Shown one piece after another: positions 1 to 7,580 of a stretch of 64,000 nt of DNA. The DNA lies in NCBI GenBank assembly GCA_045531895.1, contig JAZSEW010000016.1, positions 1 to 64,000 on the forward strand, in the 5' to 3' direction. Each line of letters begins with the position of its first letter. Within the stretch, counting starts at the first letter, position 1. Below the pieces are notes generated by a model. It saw only the letters and a program-made list of their open reading frames with translations, had not been told where the DNA came from and searched no databases. This DNA is from SIG299 sp045531895 (GTDB lineage Bacteria; Bacillota; Clostridia; Lachnospirales; Lachnospiraceae). Position numbers and translations under genes: made by a program.

Positions 1-160
1 GTAGTGTTTGACCTTTGTTGATTGTTATTTTGTGGTGATTTAACAATACTTCGTACGTAGGTAAATGTCTACTGCTTTTGAGAAAAGTAAAACGCTGCGC
101 CACAGCCTTGACAGGCCATCGCGCAGCGATTTTGTTCAATTCCAGTTTGATTTGCATCAT
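1..160 (-). CDS. Start of an unrecognised protein, cut by the window edge
   Basis: An open frame of 53 codons runs leftward from ATGATG at 160-155 off the left edge without a stop. A strong ribosome binding site (GAGAGGAGGGG) lies a few bases upstream of the first ATG. The peptide begins MMQIKLELNKIAARWPVKAV and is basic, with no signal peptide or motif that I recognise. I cannot assign a function from this fragment. The RBS and the open frame to the edge are seen directly; that it is a real gene is an inference from them. Confidence 0.5.
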   Translation of the reverse strand, partial: MMQIKLELNKIAARWPVKAVAQRFTFLKSSRHLPTYEVLLNHHKITINKGQTL

Positions 161-177
161 ACCCCTCCTCTCGCTAC

Positions 178-213
178 TTATTTTTGTTGTAACCAGGTTA
201 CTTTTGTTTTCAT
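178..213 (-). CDS. Possible 11-codon leader peptide
   Basis: A tiny frame (MKTKVTWLQQK, stop) starts at 213 behind a good RBS (GAGGGAGAAT) and ends 17 nt before the start of the next gene at 160. A short translated frame just ahead of a gene can be an attenuation leader, but nothing here shows a regulated terminator. It could also be chance. Its codons overlap the palindrome at 189-201. Confidence 0.25.
   Translation of the reverse strand: MKTKVTWLQQK
189..201. promoter_or_regulatory. 13-bp perfect palindrome, possible operator
   Basis: GTAACC-A-GGTTAC is a perfect inverted repeat about 30 bp upstream of the gene starting at 160. The position suits a repressor site in the leader. No regulator gene is visible nearby, so the binding protein is unknown. 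Confidence 0.35.
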
Positions 214-390
214 ATTCTCCCTCTTCCCAACATTCCCCAATGTATTTTATCAACAAACTTTGACAGAACTTTAGTGCTTTCTCACAGGAAATTGATAAAT
301 CAGTAAATTTTTTCATCATACCATCCAAACCGGCACAGTAAAATTATCTCTGTCACTTGCGTTAATGATGAAAAAATTGTAAAAAATTAA

Positions 391-443
391 GCATATTTCG
401 GCTAATATTAACTATAACTTAATTTTAGCCGGAATATGCTTTT
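391..443. terminator. Bidirectional terminator hairpin
   Basis: A 13-bp stem (GCATATTTCGGCT against AGCCGGAATATGC, one G-U/mismatch position) is followed by TTTT on the plus strand and by a T-rich run on the minus strand. It lies just beyond the stop of the minus-strand ATPase gene ending at 470, so it probably ends that operon. The rest of 161-390 holds no gene beyond the tiny leader frame. Confidence 0.65.
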
Positions 444-469
444 CCTTGTCCAAAATATGAATCAATTTT

Positions 470-2542
470 TTACAACAAATTCTCCATACTCTTCACGCCA
501 ATTGCCAGCGTAGAAGCATTATGTAGAACCGATGTAGTGGTCGGCTGAAGCACTCCGGTCACTCCAAGCCCGATAAAACTGGTATTGATACCCACAATGG
601 ACTTAAAATTCCAGTCGATTCTCTTCATCAACGCTGTGCTGACCTTCTTTAAGGTGACAAGTTCCCGGAGATCTTTTCCCGCAATGGTCACATCTGCAAT
701 CTGCTGTGCAATTTCCGCGCCGTCACTGATGGCGATTCCCACGTCTGCCGCAGAAAGCGCCGGAGAATCATTGATTCCGTCGCCAATCATGACAACCTTC
801 TTACCGGACGCTTTTTCCTGCTCTACAAATCCGGCCTTGTCCTCCGGAAGTACCTCGGAATAATATTCGTCCACACCAACCTTTGCCGCAATGGCATAGG
901 CAGTCTTTTCGCTGTCACCGGTCATCATGACCACCTTTTTGATACCTGCCGCTTTCAGTTCCTCTACAATGCAGAAGGCTTCTTCCCGAAGCGGGTCTTC
1001 GATGCAGATAGCCGCTGCCAGCTTGCCTTCAATGGCGAGGTACAATCTGGAGAATTCCTCCGGAAGATGCTCAAAACGTTCTTGCATTCCCTCTGGAATC
1101 CGGCAGCCTTCATCTTCAAATACAAAGTGATAGCTTCCGAGGATAGCCCGTCTGCCCTCCACGGTTGTAGAAATACCATGGGCTACAATATATTCCACCT
1201 TGGAGTGCATTTCCTCATGGACCAGATTTTTTGCCTTTGCCGCGTCCACCACTGCCTTTGCCATAGAATGTGGAAAATGCTCTTCCATACATGCCGCAAT
1301 GCGGAGCATTTCATCCGGAGATTCTTCGCCAAAGGAAATCACATCCACCACGGTTGGCTGTGCCTTGGTAAGCGTGCCTGTTTTGTCAAACACAATGGTG
1401 TCTGCCTCGGCCATAGCCTCCAGATATTTGCCGCCCTTTACCACGACATGATACTGGTTCAGTTCCCTGATAGCTGACAACACCGCAATTGGCATGGCAA
1501 GCTTTAAGGCACAGGAAAAATCCACCATCAGCACGGAAAGTGCCTTTGTCGTATTTCTGGTGAGCAGCCAGGTTGCCAGGGAACCAAGCAACGTATACGG
1601 AACCAGACGGTCCGCCAGATGCTCTGCCTTGCTTTCCACGGAGGATTTTAATTTCTCCGTCTCTTCTATCATTCCCACAATTTTTTCAAACTTACTGGAA
1701 CCGTTGCCGCCCTTCACGCAAAGCACCAGTTCTCCTTCTTCCACCACAGTTCCCGCAAAAACAGAAGCCTCCGCAGTCTTCCGCACCGGAAGGGATTCTC
1801 CGGTCAGGGAAGCCTGATTTACCATAGCATCACCGGATACCACTTCTCCGTCAAACGGAATCATGTTGCCCATGTGTACCACCACCAGGTCACCGGACTT
1901 AATTTTGTCTGCGGACACTAAAACGTCCTGCTCACCTACCCTGGTCCACACCTGACTGACATTTAAAGACATACTTCTTGCCAGATCACCAACTGATTTT
2001 TTGTGAGTCCATTCTTCTAACAGTTCTCCGATGCCAAGCAGGAACATAACAGACCCTGCGGTTTTAAAATCCCGCCGGAGTACGGAAACACCAATTGCCA
2101 CGGCATCCAGCACCGGTACCTCAATCTTTTTCTGTGCCAGCACCTTTGTGCCACGATACACATAACGTACTGCCTTGATTGTTGTCCAAGCCTTCCGGAA
2201 ACTCATTGGCAGTATAAGCTGCCTTCCTACCCGAAGCACCACCCGGCAAATCAGCTTTTCCTTGTAGTAGGCATTTAGTTCTCTTCCGGAGTTTTGAAGT
2301 AAATATTCCGGGACATCCGCCTTGTCATACTGAAAACCTCCCAGCAGCTTCAATACCTGCTCCCGGTCTCCGGTGTGGCAGATAACAGCACTACAAGTTC
2401 GCTCCTGTACCTTCGCAGATACAACAAAAGGCTGACTTTCCAGATAAAACTGTAAAATATCAGCCTCCCGGTACGACATTTTTTTCTGCGTCAGCTGCAC
2501 ACGAATACGTCCTCGGATTTCATGCTTTATTACATATTTCAT
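470..2542 (-). CDS. P1B-type heavy-metal-translocating ATPase
   Basis: This 690-residue membrane pump hydrolyses ATP to move a metal ion across the cytoplasmic membrane. The actuator TGES loop, the phosphorylation site DKTGTLT and the hinge GDGINDSPALS are all intact. The N-terminal 70 residues resemble a metal-binding HMA fold but lack the CxxC pair. The membrane metal-site motif, normally CPC, reads SCALKLAMP, so the usual copper or zinc/cadmium signature is absent and the substrate cannot be read from it. The RBS AAGGAG precedes the ATG. The gene lies 15 bp after a DUF6110-like gene and is probably cotranscribed with it. Metal specificity is open; iron, manganese or another ion are all possible. 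Confidence 0.85.
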   Translation of the reverse strand: MKYVIKHEIRGRIRVQLTQKKMSYREADILQFYLESQPFVVSAKVQERTCSAVICHTGDREQVLKLLGGFQYDKADVPEYLLQNSGRELNAYYKEKLICRVVLRVGRQLILPMSFRKAWTTIKAVRYVYRGTKVLAQKKIEVPVLDAVAIGVSVLRRDFKTAGSVMFLLGIGELLEEWTHKKSVGDLARSMSLNVSQVWTRVGEQDVLVSADKIKSGDLVVVHMGNMIPFDGEVVSGDAMVNQASLTGESLPVRKTAEASVFAGTVVEEGELVLCVKGGNGSSKFEKIVGMIEETEKLKSSVESKAEHLADRLVPYTLLGSLATWLLTRNTTKALSVLMVDFSCALKLAMPIAVLSAIRELNQYHVVVKGGKYLEAMAEADTIVFDKTGTLTKAQPTVVDVISFGEESPDEMLRIAACMEEHFPHSMAKAVVDAAKAKNLVHEEMHSKVEYIVAHGISTTVEGRRAILGSYHFVFEDEGCRIPEGMQERFEHLPEEFSRLYLAIEGKLAAAICIEDPLREEAFCIVEELKAAGIKKVVMMTGDSEKTAYAIAAKVGVDEYYSEVLPEDKAGFVEQEKASGKKVVMIGDGINDSPALSAADVGIAISDGAEIAQQIADVTIAGKDLRELVTLKKVSTALMKRIDWNFKSIVGINTSFIGLGVTGVLQPTTTSVLHNASTLAIGVKSMENLL

Positions 2543-2557
2543 GTCAATTCTCCTTGA

Positions 2558-2938
2558 CTACTCTTCTGTAACCTCTTCTACAGCTTCTTCGCCCAGTTCC
2601 GCATCTTCTGCCGATCTGTCCTCATTTATCTGCTTTGCTTCTGCTAAAACATCGCTGGCATTATCCTGAATTTTTGCCACGGTATCCAAAACACATTCCT
2701 TGGCACGTAACACTGCTGCTGTACAATGCACATATGCCTTCTTTGCATCCTTGCTGGATAAAAGCTTAATACCCGCGGTACCAAATGCCACACCTGCTGC
2801 AAAGATTCCTACACCCTTAGGGCTGATTTTTTTACGAAATCCATCATAAAATTTTCCTCCTTGGTATCCTTTTTTTTCATTATAAACTTGCCGGTGAACA
2901 CTTTCCAGTGAAATCCCCTTATTGAGTAATTTTCTCAT
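2558..2938 (-). CDS. DUF6110-like small membrane-associated protein, start apparently frameshifted
   Basis: The conserved part (ISPKGVGIFAAGVAFGTAGI, then KLLSSKDAKKAYVHCTAA) has one hydrophobic helix followed by a KDAKK segment. I associate this with the DUF6110 family, which often sits beside P1B ATPases; that is from memory. The open frame can be extended to an ATG at 2938, but no RBS lies there. A perfect AAGGAGG at 2862-2856 sits 8 bp before ATGATG at 2847, in a different frame. That frame would join the conserved frame if the A7 run at 2833-2827 had one more A, giving MMDFVKKISPKGVG. So the gene is either frameshifted, read by slippage, or mis-sequenced. The C-terminus is acidic. Confidence 0.6.
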   Translation of the reverse strand: MRKLLNKGISLESVHRQVYNEKKGYQGGKFYDGFRKKISPKGVGIFAAGVAFGTAGIKLLSSKDAKKAYVHCTAAVLRAKECVLDTVAKIQDNASDVLAEAKQINEDRSAEDAELGEEAVEEVTEE

Positions 2939-2975
2939 TTAAAGTATTTTTGAACCACGAAACAGCACAAATTAA

Positions 2976-2999
2976 GGGAGGCCAAAACCTCCCTTTTTT
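2976..2999. terminator. Short terminator hairpin
   Basis: GGGAGG-CCAAAA-CCTCCC is followed by TTTTTT on the plus strand and by a weaker TTAATTT on the minus strand. It lies between the minus-strand CapA gene and the DUF6110-like gene, so its working direction there would be minus. The better U-tract is on the plus strand. Confidence 0.5.
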
Positions 3000-3002
3000 C
3001 TC

Positions 3003-4193
3003 TTATTTTTCGGTAACCACACCATTTTCATCAATTTCCACATTAATTGAAATACTCTCCAGATACTCATACAGTTCTTCCTTCTCTTCCTGCTCCGTAA
3101 GAATTGTTGTCTTATAATTCTTCTGCAGTGCCGGAATCACTGCCACTTCTATCTGTGGATTATCCCTTTCTCCGGTAATCCGTACTTCTACCAGCATGGT
3201 GTCCAGTTCCTTGTGATTGAACCAGAAATTACCCAGGCTGTACAAAATCGGCTTACCCTCATAAAATTCCATTCCCTGTAAACAATGAGAATGGGAACCA
3301 ATAATGGCATCCGCCCCGGCATCCAGATAAAGCTTACCGGTAGTCAACTGTGCCTCCTCCAACACTGTGCTATATTCCGTGCCCCAGTGCACGCAGGCAA
3401 GCACAATATCTGCATTGGCATCTGCCTCTTTTATTACCTCTAAAAACAATTCCGGGTCGTAACAACGAAGAATCCCCGGTTCTGTATCCGTTGCCTGTGG
3501 AGTCAACTTATATTTTTCCGCCCGTGAGGCCGCCACAAAAGCAATGGTGATACCGTCAATTTCCACATAATGTGGCTTCATCGCCTCCGCCAAATTGCGT
3601 CCTGCACCAAAGTAGGCAATTCCTGCACTATCCAACGTATCAAAGGTATCCAGAATCGACACCTTTCCATAGTCAAACACATGATTGTTGGCAAGCAGCG
3701 CCAAATCCACACCCATTTCAGTTAATAAAGACACCCGCGCCGGATCTGACCGAAAGGTGTAAGCCTTATCCGGTGTCGGCTCTCCACGGGTAGTAAAGGT
3801 AAACTCATTGTTGACACACATTACATCCGCAGCATTCATAATTTCCAACAGCTCCGGCGAAATGCACTTACTTAACTCTTCTCCGGAATTCTGCCACTGC
3901 TTTGTTGTAACGGCACCATCTGCCAGAGAAATATCTCCGGAAAAACAGATAGTAATATCAAGCGGCTCCGGAGTCGGGGTTGGTGTATTGGTTGGTGACG
4001 GAGTTGGTGTAGGTGTATTGGTCGGCAATGGTGTCGGTACAGGTGTATTGGTTGGCAATAGTGTCGGCACAGGGGTTGATGTATTTGTCGTAACCGGAAT
4101 ACTGCTTTCCACACCCTTTTCCATTTTTTTCTGGCAGCCTGCAAACAGGCATACTCCCAAAAGCACCAGCAGACTTTTCTTCCAATGTCTCAT
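3003..4193 (-). CDS. CapA family lipoprotein (PGA_cap metallophosphatase-like)
   Basis: The 396-residue protein starts with a lipoprotein signal (LLVLLGVCLFAGC, lipidated Cys near residue 20). A Thr/Pro repeat linker follows at residues 35-75, spacing the catalytic domain from the membrane outside the cell. The CapA/PgsA fold then runs from ITICFSGDISLAD, with NNEFTF, LANNHVFDYG, VHWGTEY, IGSHSHCLQG and YSLGNFWFN, which carry the metal-ligand Asp, Asn and His residues of calcineurin-like enzymes. The family is linked to poly-gamma-glutamate capsule work, but many clostridial members stand alone, as here, so the substrate is unknown. It is the last gene of a leftward operon after the dehydrogenase gene. 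Confidence 0.88.
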   Translation of the reverse strand: MRHWKKSLLVLLGVCLFAGCQKKMEKGVESSIPVTTNTSTPVPTLLPTNTPVPTPLPTNTPTPTPSPTNTPTPTPEPLDITICFSGDISLADGAVTTKQWQNSGEELSKCISPELLEIMNAADVMCVNNEFTFTTRGEPTPDKAYTFRSDPARVSLLTEMGVDLALLANNHVFDYGKVSILDTFDTLDSAGIAYFGAGRNLAEAMKPHYVEIDGITIAFVAASRAEKYKLTPQATDTEPGILRCYDPELFLEVIKEADANADIVLACVHWGTEYSTVLEEAQLTTGKLYLDAGADAIIGSHSHCLQGMEFYEGKPILYSLGNFWFNHKELDTMLVEVRITGERDNPQIEVAVIPALQKNYKTTILTEQEEKEELYEYLESISINVEIDENGVVTEK

Positions 4194-4230
4194 CTTTTCC
4201 TGTCCCCTTCCACTGTTTATTCTCTCAATG

Positions 4231-4995
4231 CTATTTCCCTAACTTTTTTCTCTGCTGTCCGGATGTAAACTTCACCGCTAACTTTCGCGGCAACAGGCGT
4301 CCTGCAGTAGTAGACATTTTCATCACTGTGGCAGGTACAATTACCGTCCGGCGTTTTACCATCTGCTGTAATGCATAATGTACACAATATTCCGGTGAAA
4401 TTCCTTTAAGTGCAAATTCCACATTTGCCACTTCATTAAATTCTGTATCCACCGGCCCCGGACAAAGCGCTCCTACATAGACTTTGCTCCCACATTCTTT
4501 CAGTTCCTGTGCCACCGCCTGAGTGAGACTGGTTACATACGCTTTTGTAGCATAATAGGTTGCCATATATGGCCCTGCCGGAAGAAGCCCTGCGGAAGAA
4601 GCCACGTTCAGAATATAGCCATGTCCTTCCTGCTGCATTTTTTGAAGCACCCGCTTAAATAATGTATGCATTGCCTTCACATTTACATCAATCATGTCCA
4701 GTTCTTTTGCCAGCTCGCCCTCTAAAAACAAACTACAGTCACCAAATCCGGCATTATTTATAAAAATATCAATTTTCTTCCCCTGAATTGCGTCAAAGAA
4801 CCGCAGACACTCTTCTGTTTTCGACAAATCCGCCGGAATCACTTCACATTCTACGTTTAGTTCCCCCGCCAACTGCTGCAGACGCTCTTCTCTTCTGGCA
4901 GTTAAAATCAATTTGTAGCCCTTCGCTGCCAACTGCTTTGCAAATTCAGTTCCAAGTCCGGCACTGGCACCGGTAATTACCGCATAATTTTTCAT
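4231..4995 (-). CDS. Short-chain dehydrogenase/reductase
   Basis: The 254-residue protein has the classical SDR layout: the Rossmann glycine motif TGASAGLGTEF near the N-terminus, NNAGFGD, the catalytic Ser in NVASSAG and YYATKAYV with the Tyr-x-x-x-Lys pair. The C-terminal PG..T turn is also present. Such enzymes reduce carbonyls or oxidise alcohols with NAD(P)H. I chose the start at 4995 because GGAG lies 7 bp upstream. A longer frame to 5067 would overlap the upstream acetyltransferase gene. The substrate is not predictable. It is cotranscribed with the acetyltransferase and CapA genes. Confidence 0.88.
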   Translation of the reverse strand: MKNYAVITGASAGLGTEFAKQLAAKGYKLILTARREERLQQLAGELNVECEVIPADLSKTEECLRFFDAIQGKKIDIFINNAGFGDCSLFLEGELAKELDMIDVNVKAMHTLFKRVLQKMQQEGHGYILNVASSAGLLPAGPYMATYYATKAYVTSLTQAVAQELKECGSKVYVGALCPGPVDTEFNEVANVEFALKGISPEYCVHYALQQMVKRRTVIVPATVMKMSTTAGRLLPRKLAVKFTSGQQRKKLGK

Positions 4996-5036
4996 CTTAT
5001 CTCCATTCTGCATATGTTTTCCTGTATCATAACACT

Positions 5037-5582
5037 CTATAGTGTTATCCAATATTTCTCCAACCATACACCTTCGATATGTTCATACACTTTTTCTTCA
5101 AACACTCCACCACAGGAAAGAATCGTCCGTCTGCTTGGTTCATTTTCTACCATGCAGGATACAAGTACCTGTTCCAGCTTCAGCTCCTCTTTACAGAACT
5201 TAAGCGCAAGCTTTAACATTTTTCTTGCATATCCTTTTCTTCGCTCTGTCGGACGAACGGAATAACCGATATGTCCGGCGAAATTGCGCAAATAGTCATT
5301 TAAATAATGTCGTACCTGAAGCATTCCAAGAATACGCTTTGTTTCCGGATCTACTAAAATAAACTGTGTTGCAGGCACACGCCCCTCTGATACTTGCTCC
5401 GGCAGTTCCCGTCCTTTCACATACACCAGCCATTCCAGAGGATTTTCCATACGTTTCAACACACTGGTGCCATCCATAGAACTGCCTGCCAGCAGCATTT
5501 CCCGGCGATACGACCGAATTTCCTCCGCATAGGATTCGTCCGGTTTTAACAATATTACATTTTCTTTTCCCCAAGGCACCAT
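5037..5582 (-). CDS. GNAT family N-acetyltransferase
   Basis: The 181-residue protein resembles GNAT enzymes that use acetyl-CoA to acetylate an amine. The acetyl-CoA loop is seen as HIGYSVRPTERRKGYARKML, with V-R-P-T-E-R-R-K-G-Y as the pyrophosphate-binding segment. The following VLVSCMVENEPSRRTILSCGG region is typical of strand 5 and helix 4. The start at 5582 has AGGAAGG 10 bp upstream; a TTG start at 5609 is possible but less likely. It lies 32 bp after the HD-domain gene and 41 bp before the dehydrogenase gene. The acceptor substrate is unknown. Confidence 0.85.
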   Translation of the reverse strand: MVPWGKENVILLKPDESYAEEIRSYRREMLLAGSSMDGTSVLKRMENPLEWLVYVKGRELPEQVSEGRVPATQFILVDPETKRILGMLQVRHYLNDYLRNFAGHIGYSVRPTERRKGYARKMLKLALKFCKEELKLEQVLVSCMVENEPSRRTILSCGGVFEEKVYEHIEGVWLEKYWITL

Positions 5583-5614
5583 GTTGTTATGACCTTCCTG
5601 TTCCGTCAATCTTG

Positions 5615-7426
5615 CTATAATACACTTTCCAAATACGCTCTGTACATAATATCCAGACGTCCTTCACTGACAATATAACTCATTTCTCTTTTTAACCTGG
5701 AAGATTTTTCGATAATTTCTACTAAATCAGGATTATATCTTGAGCCTTTCCCTTCTACCAGTTCCTGTAAAACCATATCTAACGTCTTAGCTCTCTTATA
5801 ATTTCTGCCTAAATGATCTGTTGCCGCATCAATGCAGTCACAAATTGTAATTAAATCAATTACAATCCGGTATGCAGAAGCTACATTATCAAATTCCTCC
5901 GGATAGCCACCGCTTCCATCATAAAATCTATGATGTCCCATTGCAACATCCCGGTATTTTATCAAATCACTGTCCATACTCAGCATTTCTGCCCCATACA
6001 ACGGATGCTTTTTTATTCCCAGAAACTCTCTATCCCATAGTTTTCTCCCCTGAGTATTAACAATATCCGTAATTTTTGTTTTCCCAACATCATGCAAAAG
6101 TGCACACTGGCGAACAAAACTTATAATATCTTCTCTGCGTACCGATTCCAAACTTTGAAACAATTCTGGTCTGCTTCGCTTTACCTCTTTACAAAATGCC
6201 TCTGCCAGATGCATTACCATTACAGAATGCAAATATGTTGGCAATTGACGTCTCACCAAAAGCTGAAATAACCATTCTTCCTTTTCATCCTCAGAATCGA
6301 AATATTTCATCAACTTAAAGCACCATTCTGCCATCAAACCATTTAAAAATGGAGAATCATATTTTTTCAGCTTATGATACCATGTTTCTTGTGTCATCTT
6401 TTTCAAAGTGTTGATTATACTCTTTTTCTTTTCCTCAGAAATTCCATACTGCATCCAGTTTTCGATTGTTAATGGTGTATTAATGAGAAAATAAAAATCC
6501 TCATCCGTCATTTCCTTTGGCTCCGGACACAGCTTCAACTTCTGGTTATAGTATTCAAAATATTGGTCGACAATTTCATCCATACTACATTTTTTCAGTA
6601 ATACCTGTGCATGCAAATATGCTCCATACACCTCGCTGTTAACCGCATAGGAATTTTCTTTTTCCTGCAATTCCGATTCATAAGCAGCGACCGCGGCTTT
6701 ACAAAATGCTTCCTGTGTTTCCGCATTAGCCTCTTCTATTCTCTCCTCTACAATCAACCACTCATTTTTAATACGATTAACAACTTCAGAAATAGCCTCA
6801 TTTTCACCATCCAGAGCCTGTACTTCTTTAGAATTCCAGAAGTTCATTGCCTCCTTATAAAATCTATAGGATTCATCCGGACCAATGGCTTTATTTCCCA
6901 AACCTGAAACAATAAGATTATAATAGGTTCCCCAAATTCTCCTGCGTCCTTCCGCCGCCATGTCAAAATACTTCTTTTTATACTCTAATATTTTATAATT
7001 ATATGTTTCATCATGTGTCTGTTTGCCTTCCCTGCGGTTTTGCACTTCATTTTCTTCATAATAAACCGCTCCATACAAAAACAACAATTTACTAATATCT
7101 GAATGCATTTCAAAATATGGAATCAATTTATACAGCATCGGCAGTAACACCTGACAATCGTCATATCCATCCCAATACATTGCATGAGCTTCCTCATATA
7201 ATTTTTGTGCTGTTTCCTCCGTCAGTTCCTGCTCCAATAAAGATTCCAGCTGTTCAATCAGCTTACCATTCTCCTGATACATTGCCTGATTTTCTACCGC
7301 CCGATTTTGAAGGCAGGATATCCACTCTTCTTTACTCAAATCAGTCAAAAGCATAGCATCCAGTTCGGTCTGTCTGTCCATATTCGCTTTATATTTTTGT
7401 AAAATAAGGCTGATATTATTTAACAT
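5615..7426 (-). CDS. HD-GYP-like domain protein with a long helical N-terminal region
   Basis: About 400 N-terminal residues form a Glu- and Lys-rich helical region that I do not recognise; it may be a TPR-like sensor. The C-terminal third is an HD phosphohydrolase with LLHDVGK and HHRFYDGSGGYP. The latter resembles the HHExxDGxGYP signature of c-di-GMP phosphodiesterases but has an extra glycine and Arg in place of Glu. The protein is soluble, with no signal or membrane segment. Start 7426 is preferred because GGAGG lies 9 bp upstream. It is the first gene of the four-gene leftward operon. Whether it cleaves c-di-GMP is uncertain. Confidence 0.75.
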   Translation of the reverse strand: MLNNISLILQKYKANMDRQTELDAMLLTDLSKEEWISCLQNRAVENQAMYQENGKLIEQLESLLEQELTEETAQKLYEEAHAMYWDGYDDCQVLLPMLYKLIPYFEMHSDISKLLFLYGAVYYEENEVQNRREGKQTHDETYNYKILEYKKKYFDMAAEGRRRIWGTYYNLIVSGLGNKAIGPDESYRFYKEAMNFWNSKEVQALDGENEAISEVVNRIKNEWLIVEERIEEANAETQEAFCKAAVAAYESELQEKENSYAVNSEVYGAYLHAQVLLKKCSMDEIVDQYFEYYNQKLKLCPEPKEMTDEDFYFLINTPLTIENWMQYGISEEKKKSIINTLKKMTQETWYHKLKKYDSPFLNGLMAEWCFKLMKYFDSEDEKEEWLFQLLVRRQLPTYLHSVMVMHLAEAFCKEVKRSRPELFQSLESVRREDIISFVRQCALLHDVGKTKITDIVNTQGRKLWDREFLGIKKHPLYGAEMLSMDSDLIKYRDVAMGHHRFYDGSGGYPEEFDNVASAYRIVIDLITICDCIDAATDHLGRNYKRAKTLDMVLQELVEGKGSRYNPDLVEIIEKSSRLKREMSYIVSEGRLDIMYRAYLESVL

Positions 7427-7520
7427 CCATTCTTCCTCCGCTTCAGGCAATCCTCATATACTTTTTTCAGTGTATCATATTTTTTCTATAAAAACCAGTA
7501 GTATACTGTTTATATCAAAT

Positions 7521-7564
7521 AAAAAAGATATCCTATTGAATTTGTCCTCCAATAAGATATCTTT
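7521..7564 (-). terminator. Terminator after the MATE gene
   Basis: A 14-bp stem with one mismatch (AAGATATCCTATTG against CAATAAGATATCTT) is followed on the minus strand by TTTTTATTTG. It sits 17 bp beyond the stop of the minus-strand MATE gene. Confidence 0.75.
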
Positions 7565-7580
7565 CCATTCTGCTTTTATT

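Noticed and set aside
65..274. Two overlapping plus-strand frames near the left edge
   Set aside because: They have no RBS and lie opposite the better-supported minus-strand start at 160.
1067..1817. Long plus-strand frames opposite the metal ATPase gene
   Set aside because: They are antisense shadows of a gene with clear P-type ATPase motifs.
3808..4242. Plus-strand frame rich in Gly and Val opposite the CapA gene
   Set aside because: It is the mirror of the Thr/Pro repeat linker of CapA and has no RBS.
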